Below are positions 1 to 11,044 of a DNA stretch of 60,000 nucleotides, one piece after another (the first letter of the stretch is position 1; each line of letters starts with the position of its first letter). Below the pieces are notes generated by a model, which ran no database searches, was not told the origin of the DNA, and was given only the letters and a program-made list of their open reading frames with translations. Location of the stretch: contig NC_088316.1 of NCBI RefSeq assembly GCF_910592395.1, positions 808,001-868,000 on the forward strand, written 5' to 3'. A program made the position numbers and the translations under genes. The stretch comes from Lineus longissimus. Taxonomy: Eukaryota; Nemertea; Pilidiophora; Heteronemertea; Lineidae.

Positions 1-299
1 AAAGAAGGCCATAATATTCCCTAGACCCCGCTTTATGTAATAGTAATCCCCGCCCGCGCTCTCTTTGAACGTGGTGCCGAGTTCCGCATAGCATAGCGCA
101 CCACCTATGTTGACTGTTCCAAGCAACGCCCATATCACAAGACTGAGACCGAGGCTCCGGACTCGCAGGAGGACCCCGACAGGTGAGGAAAAAATCCCGG
201 AACCGATGATGCCACCGACAACAACCGCGACAGCGTGCAGTAGACCGAGTTGGCGTTGTAAGGTGATCCTTTCAACTGTCATGCTGTGTCTTCAGTCGG
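1..299 (-). CDS. SLC7-like transporter cassette exon, copy 1 (cut by window edge)
   Basis: The minus strand reads 94 codons from an ATG at 282-280 to the left edge, so the exon is incomplete. It encodes the N-terminus of an SLC7-type amino-acid transporter (APC fold, plasma membrane). TM1 carries the substrate-binding GSGIF turn at residues 27-31, followed by SSPVGVLLRV. TM2 contains LSLVIW, then AELGTT and a GGDYYYIK variant of the family GGEYxYIK motif with one extra residue before GG. An in-frame TGA lies four codons upstream, so this ATG is the first possible start. Directly upstream is a good 3' splice site (cttctcccag, intron ending at 300), so a 5' UTR exon probably lies upstream. The paralogous copies at 1,965 and 4,909 have the same layout. 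Whether it belongs to a separate gene or is an alternative exon cannot be settled here. Confidence 0.85.
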
Positions 300-689
300 C
301 TGGGAGAAGTAAACTTTAAAGATGTCGTAAAAGCGTAGGTGATAAAATAAAAGCTTGAAATACTTGACTCGACTTGATAGTATTGATTAATCTATACTTG
401 AGGCATATCAAGATGTATACGAAGTAGGTACCAGAAAGAAAATTAGGTTATTTATCTTATCGGTTGTTGAGGACGAAATGGGTGCTATCAAGATGTCGAT
501 TTGAAAATTCTGACAAATAATTGCGCACGAAACAATCGAATGTTGTTTCGAACTTTTTGCGCTCTGACAGTGTTGTGAGATGCGATTTGAAGCTTCAAAG
601 TGGTAAGCGGAACGGCAGTAATCCCCTGCGCGCTTTTCGGACAAAACACAGTTTAGTTAAAGCGGCTTTTTACATTACGTCATTTTGCC

Positions 690-830
690 TCTAACCTCTC
701 GTAGATGAAAGAATTAGAGCCTAGCCCAATACAAATTCTATTGTCTTTAAACAAAGCCCGATCACATCAAGGCAAATCTTAATAAAATCGACCCCCACGA
801 AACTACTTTCGTTAGGGTCGATAGGCATTT
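690..830 (-). repeat. Dispersed repeat family B, copy 1
   Basis: Reverse-oriented copy of a sequence also found near 21,610, 28,490, 50,905 and 57,795. The shared core reads, in the other orientation, GCGGGCTTTGTTTAAAGACA followed by a TAGxCTGTxTATTGGGCTAGGC-like block. This copy ends with a small hairpin (ATCGACCC ... GGGTCGAT, about 788-822) that copy 3 also has in altered form. Class unknown; probably a non-autonomous transposon or SINE. Confidence 0.6.
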
Positions 831-1227
831 ACATAACAACGCAGACAAATAATCATTTTACTGATTTGTGTCAGGTACTCAGGTCCGAGTTGCATGGTGC
901 CATGAGTATAGTAAAGTCATCTTTAAAATTCCGCGGCTGTGTACAATATTGACAGAACCTATACGATGTGTTGAACTGCCAGTCAATTGATCTGTCACCA
1001 TGTATGTGTTAGGCGCTATCGACCGATTTGCGCTATCGATTGATCGCGCAGCGCCATCTATGGATCTGTCGTTTGTGCAAGCATCGGTCGATGGCTCAGC
1101 GCGAACTATCGATGGGTTGTATACTGGATGGAGTGCGTGATGAGGGCCGTGCGTGGGTCTGTATGCGGGATGTGCTCGAGGGGCGGGGTAGGGGGTTGGG
1201 CAGAGCGGGGGGGGGGGGGGTGTGTGT

Positions 1228-1280
1228 GTTAAAGGCTAGGGTAGGCCTAAGGGTTTAACAAGGATTAGGATTAGGGTTGG
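1228..1280. repeat. Degenerate telomere-like TTAGGG stretch
   Basis: Contains AGGATTAGGATTAGGGTTGGG and neighbouring CTAGGGTAGGCCTAAGGG, resembling decayed metazoan telomere repeats. Too short and impure to call a true interstitial telomere. Confidence 0.3.
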
Positions 1281-1964
1281 GTCAGCTTTATAAGCCGGGG
1301 ACTAATTCTATCCTAGGTCTTTTTTCATCTCCGCCATCCTAGAAGACACCGGTCCCGCCAACCTCACACGTGTGAGTCTCCCAAGTAAGTTTCTTTCTTG
1401 TCAAATAAATGTGTTTACGACTCTGTGTTAACCCAACTCGTTCGTCTCTCCTCCATGATCTACGGCTTACAACCTAGCCGGTTGAACATATGCATGAAGT
1501 CTTAAAATGTGGTTCGCTTTTACTCAAGACTGACGATCTTTTCATTTTTTTTCTGATGCAAGTTGCTTATAAGCTTTTCCCAACAGGGTCCAGCTGCTGA
1601 AAACATGTTCAACACTAGCTTGACGTTTACTATAACCTGGTGTTTGGTCCCATGGACTTAGCTGAAGAAGTAATGAGGAGCGACATATCTTCGTTGTATT
1701 GTAGCGATGTCTTGAGACATTTGGCAGGGTTTCTTTTCGGCAAGATTAAGCAAGATATTGAGATTTTGAATGGTAGGCTTCCCATTAAGTCAAGCTCAGT
1801 TCACTGAAAGAAATGACGCAGGCCAATCGACATGCGATTTAAGCAAAATACAGTGACAAAGCTAGCTCATCCTTCAATCGATGACCAAACAAGACTGCAT
1901 GCTTCAAATAACTAGCACTGTTTTACAACTGAATAAAAGGAAACAATACAATGTAGATACTCAC

Positions 1965-2406
1965 TGATGTTCAGCATAGCTACAATCCTTATCGGGTCTA
2001 AACTAGGCGTACAGTGTCCGAAAAACGGTTGCAGAATGTATGCTCCGATCATGAGCCCCATGATAGCGTTACTCAAGACACAGATAAAAAACTTGAGCAG
2101 CAGCAAAAGAAACGCCATGAAATTCCCAAGTCCGTGTTTCATGTAGACGTACTCTCCGCCGGATTCTGGGAAAGTCAGTCCAAGCTCCACGAAGCATAGG
2201 CCCTTGAAGAGAGTCATCAGCCCAAGGAAGGACCATATCACGAGACTTAAACCCACCGAGTGGACCCGCCTGAGTATGCCTAACGGCGACAGAAAGATCC
2301 CCGATCCTATCATCCCGCCGACGAGAATCCCGACACTGTCGAGAAGGCCCAGGTCTCTTTTCATCGCAAAACTGATTGACATCTTCTTCTTCCACCTTTT
2401 TGACAT
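1965..2406 (-). CDS. SLC7-like transporter cassette exon, copy 2
   Basis: The open frame starts at the ATG at 2406-2404, with an in-frame TGA a few codons upstream. It gives 147 codons plus one base before a GTGAGT donor (intron from 1964; phase 1). The protein is the N-terminal third of an SLC7 light subunit: TM1 with GSGIF at residues 34-38, TM2 with LSLVIW, the SGGEYVYMK motif, and a strongly hydrophobic TM3. After the ILQPFF motif comes Cys132, at the position where LAT-type subunits make the disulfide to the 4F2hc/rBAT heavy chain. Unlike copies 1 and 3, no strong 3' splice site lies just upstream, so this copy may have its own promoter or a more distant 5' exon. Reading past the donor meets a stop soon, as expected for an intron. 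No next exon is visible before copy 1. Confidence 0.87.
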
Positions 2407-3820
2407 CTTGATTGCGTTTTGATGTTGTCATTGGCATCACAACCTCCAGATATGATATCTCAATCCAACTTTCCCAAGACCCATGCAATTTCGGTACCGG
2501 TAAAACCGTGAACGGCCTTGTTGCGCTGTTCTCTGACTTGAGTACCGAAATATCTCCTCCCTACAACTTTAGCCACAAGATTTCTTCAATATTATAATCC
2601 TTTTTATCTAGCCGCATAATGACATATGTAGGTCCGTATCTCTGGCATCCGTCGTCGCTCTTAACCCGCGCTTGGGTTACAGTCCTGCCACAAAGGGCTC
2701 CTCGCTCTCCTTATTTTGAAAACGCTATTAAAGCACGTGTTTTGTAAAGTAAGTATAGGTGCATCGCACTAACTATCCAACTGGTTAAATTCCTCATTTA
2801 TATCATGGAAGCAAAAGTTTTGGTCGTAACCGTGCAAATAATCCTTTGACACAATTACCATGAACCAAATGCACATCTGTCTTCGTTCCTTGAGTAACTA
2901 CTAAGTTTTAAATGACTGTGATTCTACACAAGTTTGACGCATTCTCCAGTTTATTTTGCATCAAAGTCCCATCTTGATTCGTCACATTCCACCTGAGTTC
3001 GCCAAAGAACCAATAGTATCCTCCCTTGCTCGCCCCCGTCATTTCCCTTCTGTCCTGAGTAGACCAGTTATTAAACCAAATCATAAGAAGTAATCATATT
3101 ATGATATCAAACTCTTAATCAGTTTGCCAGCGCCATGCACTCATGTCACTTAGGCGAAGATCGCCGTCTCTACAGATCACAGGTCACATTGAAATATAAA
3201 ATATGCAGCCTAAGACAAATATTTGGTTACCTTGCCAGAAAGTCTTTTGGTAAAAGGAAAAGTGATGGTGAAAGTTATATTGTTTACATTGCAACGACGC
3301 ACCAACGAAAATGCGTCAGAGTTGGAGGTCTGAAATTGCCTGGGCAATATAACTTATAATTGGTGAATTTATTGGCAACTGTAGGGTTAATATGATATTT
3401 CATGTATACACTGGAGCACAAAGCGTCGTTATGGTTGGATATGTTTATTCAGCACTCGATTATCATTTACCAATCTCTAGAAATGTTTAACATGCCTTCG
3501 AAGAAAACTTGGCCGAATCGCCCGGAATTAGTTAGGAAAATAACTGTCACAGATACAGATCGAAAGATAAAGGAAAGTGTCGGAAAGGTCGGAAATTCTA
3601 ATAATAAGTTAATACTAAGTGATTCGTTAAACGGTTAATGTACACTTATCAATATAGATGTTTTGAACTTGATAAATAAAAATGGGCCCCCGGGGATTTG
3701 TTTTTAAAACCTCGATCAGAGGAAGACGACTGAAAATTATCGGACAAAGTCTCCCTTCAGAATGCTTCTTCTTTTCAGTCCAATTAAGCCGGCGAAAGAA
3801 TGATATCAATTACAGTACAA

Positions 3821-3874
3821 CCCCGGTAACACGACCACTCATGGGACCGATGTTGATTGGTTGTGTTACCGGGG
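3821..3874. repeat. 17-bp inverted repeat (hairpin)
   Basis: Arm 3,821-3,837 (CCCCGGTAACACGACCA) pairs with 3,858-3,874 (TGGTTGTGTTACCGGGG) with one mismatch, around a 20-nt loop. Function unknown; possibly a transposon end. Confidence 0.7.
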
Positions 3875-3904
3875 TGGTCGCATGATTAGGTTTTCCCACC
3901 AAAA

Positions 3905-4180
3905 TTGTTAAACTTATTCATAAGTTCAAAATTCTGAAAAATTTTCAAAGCTAAAATATTTTGGGGGCTTATGATGTTTCTTCATTTTGAGCAGAAAAAA
4001 AAGTGAAAAAAATATTTGGACTCAGAAATTTTTTCAGTCTTCATTCAGACTTGAATTTTTTATAAGTTCAAAATTCTGACAAATTTTCGAAGTCAACAAT
4101 TTTTTGGGACTGATGATGTTTCTTCATTTTGAGCAGAAAAAAAAACAAGTGAAAAAAATATTTGGACTTGAAAGTAGCAT
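3905..4180 (+). repeat. Repeat family R, tandem dimer 1
   Basis: Two diverged units, about 3,915-4,035 and 4,055-4,180. Each runs from ATAAGTTCAAAATTCTGA through TGATGTTTCTTCATTTTGAG to AAAAAAATATTTGGACTT. The same two-unit arrangement recurs at 29,340-29,625, and a single reversed fragment lies at 40,380-40,435. Confidence 0.7.
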
Positions 4181-4398
4181 GACAAATTTGCCACAATCAA
4201 TTTCTTAGCATGGATCATGGCAGCATTCGTCTTTTTAGTACTCATCATTCCACATTCACAGACAGGCCGGAGACCGGACAGGGTGCAGAATGATGATTGA
4301 AGCCTTATGCGCCCTCTATAGGCACGAGGAAGACTAAGTCAGTAAGAGAGTGCAAAATGAAAGTTCAAAAACAGCCGGCGAGGCGCAGAATTTACGGA

Positions 4399-4524
4399 TG
4401 TTAATAAGTGTCAGTCTAGAGTCTTAGTGTCGAGATTGCATGTTAATAAGTGTCAGTCTAGAGTCTTAGTGTCGAGATTGCATGTTAATAAGTGTCAGTC
4501 TAGTGCCTTAGTGTCGAGATTGCA
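4399..4524. repeat. Tandem repeat, 3 x 42 bp
   Basis: Three head-to-tail copies (4,399-4,440, 4,441-4,482, 4,483-4,524) beginning TGTTAATAAGTGTCAGTCTA. The first two are identical; the third has two or three substitutions. Recent local expansion. Confidence 0.9.
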
Positions 4525-4908
4525 TTTTAATCGGAAACTTGACATAGATGCGATGACACATCCACTTGACCCTGGAATGTTTTTTATTCATTCTGATTGA
4601 ACTGTGTAATCCTGTATCGTTTCTTACCTTATATATATATATATATATACTATACTAATATATTATATAAGTATTGCTAGGTGATTTGCTAAAGGGTCTA
4701 TACCTGTCTACCGTGCATACGCACTCTGGTGTAACAGTTGCCTAACCTGGAAGCAAAGACTACAATGATCTCGAATGACGCCATAGGATCAACACATCAG
4801 ATTACTTCATTCTTGAAACACACATAAAACATACGGTATAATGATAATTAATTTGTAATCAAAATATATTGCAAATTTTATCAGAAAGGAAATTTTAAAG
4901 GTACTCAC

Positions 4909-5455
4909 TGATTGTCGTGGCTCCAATCAACCGTATGGCTATCATCGGTGGATCACAGATGTTGAAAATAGGCTTCAGGATATACGTCCCCAAGACCAGT
5001 GATGAGACGGCAGGGGGAACTGGCGCGATTATCAGCATATTCAAAACCAAACAAACAAACGCTGGAAAGTCACCCAGTCCTTCTTTAATGTAGATGTACT
5101 CCCCTCCTGAACGGGTAATCGTAGTTCCTAATTCTGCCATGCAGAGCGCGCACAGTAGTGACCATAAACCGGAAGCTCCCCATATCACGAATGATAACCC
5201 TGGCGAGTGAACTCGAACTAAAACACCAACTGGAGTCACAAATATTCCACTGCCAATTATAATTCCGGTTATAATAGCAATTCCGTGTAATAAGTTCAAG
5301 TTCGCTTTTAATTCGACTTTCTGTTCGTGTCGCTCTTCGGCGATGTGGCCGCCATTTTGTTGTGTCATGGCGCCATTTTGTTCAGCGGCGACAGATTTCG
5401 TTCCTGAATCGAAGGTTTGTTTTTGTCGCCTCCCCATTTTAGATCTTCAGTGTAT
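4909..5455 (-). CDS. SLC7-like transporter cassette exon, copy 3
   Basis: Coding sequence starts at the ATG at 5437-5435 and gives 176 codons plus one base before a GTGAGT donor (intron from 4908; phase 1, as in copy 2). It encodes a 45-residue hydrophilic cytosolic tail, TM1 with GSGIF at residues 62-66, VTPVGVLVRV, TM2 with LSFVIW, the SGGEYIYIK motif, TM3, then ILKPIF and Cys161 before DPP. The cysteine and the following (A)IRLI match LAT-type subunits that pair with a CD98-like heavy chain. A good 3' splice site (gcttctttcag, exon from 5455) lies 18 bases upstream of the ATG, so a non-coding exon should precede it. The intact frame, motifs and splice sites argue against a dead copy. The exact SLC7 member cannot be decided from this third of the protein. 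Confidence 0.9.
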
Positions 5456-5460
5456 CTGAA

Positions 5461-6080
5461 AGAAGCAAACAATCATGATATTACTGAAATAAAAGTTATA
5501 GACTCGTTGATTCATCTGGCTCCTCTGAAGGCTCGTATCGCATTTACCAGACGTATGGCCCGGCCCTTCATATAGAAGGCTTGTGTCTCTGATTATTACA
5601 CTGCAAACTGCCCTAACCATTTCTGAGCATTTTCTGGCCCACTGTTAATACGAGAAAAGGCATGAGACATGTAGTTCCCACAGGCCATGACACCTGACCA
5701 ATTCGGCAATCCATTCAAAATGACTGATCAAAGTAAAATACAGGATGGAATTATCAATATGCACCATTACACAGTGAGAAACGATCAAAGCATTCTTAAT
5801 GTAGGCACTTTTAACTTCCGGTCTTGAAACACACTGGTAAAAAATGCATTATGCTTTCCACTGATAATTCTGGCAACAGTCTAGAGTAAAATGCGCATGA
5901 ATTTTGAAGGCTAAATCAACCATTGGCAATAATTGAAGCGAACAACCCTCAGATCATGTCCGTTCTGCGCATGGCAGAATCTATCAGGGACTGACGTCCA
6001 AGCGTACGGAAATAAGCTCTTAGTCTTTTTCCTAGTTTTCGAATAAGTTTACCGTTATCACAAAATGACTCATCATAGTC
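5461..6080. other. Sequence upstream of transporter copy 3
   Basis: Should contain the intron, and perhaps the 5' UTR exon or promoter, of copy 3. I see no confident promoter element and no fourth cassette exon. Confidence 0.4.
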
Positions 6081-7382
6081 GGGTTCACGTTGTCACTTGT
6101 GATGACTTACTTGTCACGAGTTAACTGACTTAGGCTTGAAAACACGACGTTCGAGTGAAAAGTGACCTCGTGAGTCGTATGTAGACCGCTTTTCGTAAAT
6201 TACTTGTCCGTTATTCATGTCACTCATGAAAAGTGAAGAGGTGATGGTGATGGTTCTCACAACATACTTCACATCCGTACATTCTGACATATTTATGAAA
6301 CAGTGTTGACGCCCAAAATACTCTTCCAGGAAAAATGCCGCCAAAGCCTTCGAAAAGATCACACATGAAAGTACTTCACCATCTGCGAATAGAATCAACG
6401 AGCAATAGCTTCATTGATTGGGCCAATATGATAGTGAATGAATGGAATATCCGGCCCAACCTAAATGAACAGAGCCCTTGTACAAATATCAGAGTACACA
6501 CACTGTTTCAAGCCATCTTAATCCCAAAGACTTTGAATTTGTTGTGAGGTCAAATTAGTGACCTCAGGTTTGGGCGATTCCGTTGTATTTCATTTTCTTG
6601 GTTTTTCAATTATTACTTCATTTTTGTAATGAGGAAGGGGTGAAAAAACTCTGAATCTCAGGATGTGTTTGAATCAGCGATCAAATTCCTCGTACAAGCG
6701 TAAATACAATGAGGTTTCGATGTTCTGTGAAAGTAGGTTTCCGTGGGTCACCTGTACATCTGTACACCAGCATCCACTCTCTATGTACACAGTGATCCAA
6801 TATCGTATTATATATATACTTGAGATAAAAGAGACCTCCATCGGTGACTGCGGGTAACTTATCTTTAGAGTAACCAACTTAAATCTGATCTACCTGCGTC
6901 CTACCAATAGTCTCCAGTTAAACACAGTATGCAGGTGGCCAACCAGGTCATTCAAAGTCTCCTAACTGTACAGTTAAGACTGTACATGTATATATTTAAT
7001 ATCACAGATAAGTTACGACTCATTTCGTAATATCACACAGCCATATATACTATATTGTTTCGGATTACAATATACACCAGATTACCAATAAGCTAACCCT
7101 GGTCTATCGCTTGATATGAACCAACCGAACTCCTGGACGTGAAGTCCGTTCTTGGGGCACCTTCCGTCGGAAAATGGCCCAATTCTGCATGAAAAACACA
7201 TATTTGGAGACCTCAGGTGTCACTGTTCACATTTCATGTGTGACATAAAGAACGAACAAGTCATTTCCAAAGAGCGGGCTACATACGATTCACGAGGTCA
7301 CATTTCATCCTCACGTCATGTTTTCAAGCCTAAGTCAGTTAACTCGTGACAAGTAAATCATCACAAGTGACAACCTGAACCT
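6081..7382. mobile_element. Two family-A copies facing each other (possible 1.3-kb TIR element)
   Basis: A family-A copy starts at about 6,081 in reverse orientation and another ends near 7,382 in forward orientation. Both share a variant block (CTTGTGATGAxTTACTTGTC) not seen in the other copies, so they are closest relatives. They could be the long ends of one element or a local inverted duplication. No matching target duplication was found. The inside (about 6,300-7,200) shows no convincing gene. Confidence 0.5.
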
Positions 7383-8440
7383 TGTATTAAATCCGATCTC
7401 ACGTGTGAAAACGTGAGCTCTCAAATCGCGGCCTAAGATACACACTGGGCTTGCTAAACCAACAGCACCACTGAACTGATGCTTGGACAACACTCCGGTT
7501 TTGTATAGGATTCACGTTGTCACCTGTCCCAAGTCACTTTTCACGTGTATGTTTCTTGATTGACTTGAAAATATGTCACGACTCGATCTAAGGGTGAAAA
7601 TTCAAGAAATGACAGTGTCAATCGTATTTTGTTCACTCTTTTATATGATTTCTTTGTTTTTAAAGCGACATGTTACATTATGTAAACCCAGGCTTAGATA
7701 GGCCTACAGTGAATGACTTAACGGGTGGACTTACCAATTAAAGAAAACAGACTACAGCCAATAGTTGTTAGTCCAGACTGTTCTCCTGATATACCCTAGT
7801 AATGATTGGGTTGAGACCGAGTATATGCAGTCTATCCCAGTCCATAACATGTCAATTTCGCGAGAATCTTCATTGAAATGCACGATCACTTGAATGTGGA
7901 ATTACACCGTACACTCGCGTAAAATTGTATGACAATGCGTGGGATGGCCAGGTGTTCAAGTGATAAATTCTTATCGATTACCTGTGAATCATCGAAAATG
8001 TAATCGTATCAAAAATGATAACATATTTTGAATAAACCTTGCAAACAGACTGAGTCTGAGTGACACAATCTTCACCATGTTCATAGTCCCTAATTTCAGT
8101 CCGAGCGAACTCGTGCATATCCGTCATCTGAAATCATTTGATCTCTTTTAGGCCGGAGTTAAATAATATTCACGTAATAAGTAGGAGGAAACCAGAGACC
8201 CGGTGTATTATATTTGAGTGTTTCCCGTGTGTGAGTGTTTCCCCTCATTGTTTGGGAACGCTCAAAAATAGATTGACAAGTTTTTCTGTGTATCCCCCCT
8301 ATTGAAAAGTCGTGGTCTCTCTAGCTGCCTATTGTTTGGAAACACTGACACATGGGGAACAACCACAGATGTTACACCGGGATAAACCTACGTTGTCGAA
8401 GAAAGTCGCTCTCGGTCGCCCTATCTATGATATGAGTTTG
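7383..8440. other. Non-coding stretch with repeat fragments
   Basis: A half copy of family A lies at about 7,508-7,620 (GATTCACGTTGTCACCTGT). Between 8,215 and 8,340 a short imperfect inverted motif (GAGTGTTTCCC ... GGGAACGCTC) repeats. No coding signal. Confidence 0.4.
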
Positions 8441-8444
8441 CCGT

Positions 8445-8510
8445 GAACGACCGGGAATTGAACCCGGGCCCTCAGTAATAACGGAGATGATACTACTGCA
8501 CCAGACCAAT
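8445..8510 (-). repeat. tRNA-like sequence, probable SINE head
   Basis: On the minus strand the T arm is perfect (CCGGG, loop TTCAATT, CCCGG), giving a good B box. An A-box-like TGGTCTGGTGCAG lies about 35 bases earlier. The anticodon arm pairs poorly and the acceptor stem does not close, so a tRNA-derived SINE or pseudogene is likelier than a working tRNA. Confidence 0.55.
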
Positions 8511-11044
8511 ATCAACAGCATTTCCCAGCCATTCTAGGCTTATTGACTTTGCAATGACACTTTCTCGTCAAGTGGACAATCGGAAGAAAATTTCTCAGGA
8601 AAAACTTAACGCACTTGCTGGACCCTCAGAGCTACCAGTAACAGAACCCCTGCCTACCTTAACTATGTGTAGCTTTCAAAAGTCCTCTTTGTATCAATCA
8701 TCTTCGCCATTATGCACCAGTTTGCCACGCTGTTGTTACCCGTGTGCTGAGCATGACTCCTATTTTGGTTAAAAGACATTTATCATATCTGGGCAATGCC
8801 AAATTAATGGTATCAAGTATATGATTATATCTTTACACTTTGGTCAAAGTCTACTGACGGACAATGTCATATCTGTGTCATATAGATCCTAACACTTCGT
8901 TTCCATTAACTCTAACGACCGGGATGACACCTTAAGAGTAATTCTATTCAGGCTATGGACGAGGGTAAAGTTATAAGGTCACCCAACCAATTACAATAAC
9001 TTCTTGAACTGTCTGATCGTATCTTTAATTAAAACTAATGTAAATATTGAACTGACGAAACAAAAGCAAGAGAGCAGATGCCCCACTCTGAAAAATCAAA
9101 TCAGATAATTTTCATGAGACTGAGTATGTCGTATATTCACGGTTTCCAATCAAAGACAACATTATTTTATTCGTACGCGAACACGCTCAAGCATAACTGA
9201 TTGTGGTGATTATATTACAGTTGTTCAGGCAGGGAGCAGGGTAACAGCGTATTATGTAATCACTTGTCATCCCTTCCATTTGCCATACTGTATTTCAAAT
9301 ACTGCTTTAATGTCCCCATTGGCTGTGTTCGTGACCTTGGGCATTGTATAAATGAACAAAGATATTTGTTTATATATGGCGTCCGATATCGTTGATTGTT
9401 ATGATTCATAAAAAATATTTACTTTTCTTCCTTGCATGGTAAACAATTTTTAGGTAAATTCAGAAATTCAAACTGAGCCTTTAATCAAGCGAAATGAAAA
9501 TACCACTTAATTCTGAATGAAATTTGTTTCGATGTTAGCAGCGAACTAAACAAACGAGTTCGTTGGATGGAAGGGAGCAAAATCAAATAACAATGTCTAC
9601 AGAAATAATCCATGCGTGAATTCAGAATTTGAAATTAGTTGTTGATTTGATGAATACCCGATTATCAAATAGTTACATGTTGACAGGGTATTTCTCTCAA
9701 CATTTTAGAAAAAAGATTTAGCCAAGCATGAAAATGAGAGGGGCGTAAATCGAACCTTTTATTGTAGAAATAGGGACGAAATTATCCGAAAGGTCAACAA
9801 AAGCGAAAGATGCGAAGGTTTTCACTTAAATAATTCATGATTGGTGACAACGATGTTGTTTTTAAAACGGTAGGACTATATAAGCTTAACTTTAAACATC
9901 ATCCAAAGTTCAACTGAAATTTGCTCGCATCATCCTGGTTCTGGTGGTACCCAAGGAACCACACTCAGGCTTTGGACCTTATGTTGCATCTCAGGCTTCA
10001 GCGTTTGAACGAAAACCATTGCTCGTACCGCAGGAATCAAAGAATAATTCTTAACTGGTTTCTCTTCAAACGTTCGACCCCGAGATGCGAAATCTCACTG
10101 GCAGTTGGAAACCTTTGGTGTCCACACATAGCCTCGGCAGGAAGTGTAATTTGGCTGTAAGTCAATGCACAGGCCTTGTTTGAGGCTTTATTAGCTCGGA
10201 GAGGTAGTCGGCATTGAGTCGGACAGGTGGGAGACACTCGGATATTGATTGCACCTGTTCCACACTTTTTGAAATGAGGTTTCTCTGGTTGTTGCGGCCA
10301 TGCTGGATGAGGAAACTGTCAGTATATGGACATACGAATTCGTCGCATACTACTACGTCAATGTTGGCGCTTTCGTGATGATGTCAGTGGTCGAGGAGTG
10401 GCGAACACCTTACCAATTGGTGGCGACACGCGGACCGTGAATTAAACAGATTGAAAGCCACGGGCGGGAAAGAAAAGTGGGACTGTCGAATCAGAGCATC
10501 TGGTTTGAAGTTACCCCGAAAAGAATTCCTGTCTCAAGGAAACAGTTTCTCCTGACAAAGGCTTTTTTCATGTACGCTCTTAATGTAAATCATTGGTCTC
10601 TAATGCAATTTAGGGAATAAATGTCAACCTCGGCGTGCGTCTTATTCGGATCTGTAGAGTTACATACACTCAAGGCACTTAATGATGTATGTAAATCAAG
10701 ATTTACGAAAAAGCGTTAGTTTTCAATTCTGAAACACCTGGATTTAGAATAAACCACGAGATAAAGTGTCAATACACTATGCACCGTTTTGAATTCAGCG
10801 GTTATGGTTATGCAACCAGTCAGAAAGTATTCAAATTGGCGGCCGGACTGCGTTTTGTTGTAACCAACCCGTACGCAAACCAGCAAACGACAAAGACTGG
10901 AAGGGAACCGATAGGTTTTCAACTGGCAAATATTATTGTAAATCATTAAAGCGGCAAGCGGTCAATCATGAAATTATTGTCTTCCTGGATGTGATGGCGG
11001 TGATAATTGGACGTCTCGCCTCAAGGGATTCAACAGTAAGGGAC
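8511..11044. other. Long stretch without recognised genes
   Basis: About 2.5 kb upstream of the PAN-domain exon. Open frames here are short and their translations do not look like proteins. Promoter and 5' UTR of the downstream locus may lie near its 3' end, but no element is convincing. Confidence 0.4.

Larger units (their letters stand above)
300..1964. other. Spacer between transporter exon copies 2 and 1
   Basis: This 1.7-kb gap lies where the later exons of copy 2 should be if copy 2 were a complete gene. I read the minus strand for SLC7 exon 2-type sequence and saw none; the open frames are short and unlike proteins. It holds a dispersed family-B repeat copy (about 690-830), a poly-G/GT tract near 1,207-1,230 and degenerate TTAGGG-like sequence at 1,228-1,280. 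Confidence 0.6.
2490..4908. other. Spacer between transporter exon copies 3 and 2
   Basis: No SLC7-like downstream exon was seen on the minus strand in these 2.4 kb. The stretch holds a hairpin (3,821-3,874), two copies of repeat family R (3,905-4,180), a three-copy 42-bp tandem repeat (4,399-4,524) and a TA run near 4,630-4,650. The remainder shows nothing I can name. Confidence 0.6.

Noticed and set aside
1228-1280. True interstitial telomere
   Set aside because: Only two or three imperfect TTAGGG-like units.
2069-2488. 139-codon minus-strand frame over transporter copy 2
   Set aside because: Frame-shifted shadow of the SLC7-like exon; the hydrophobic segments and motifs are in the other frame.
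8445-8510. Functional tRNA gene
   Set aside because: Only the T arm pairs well; the acceptor stem does not close.
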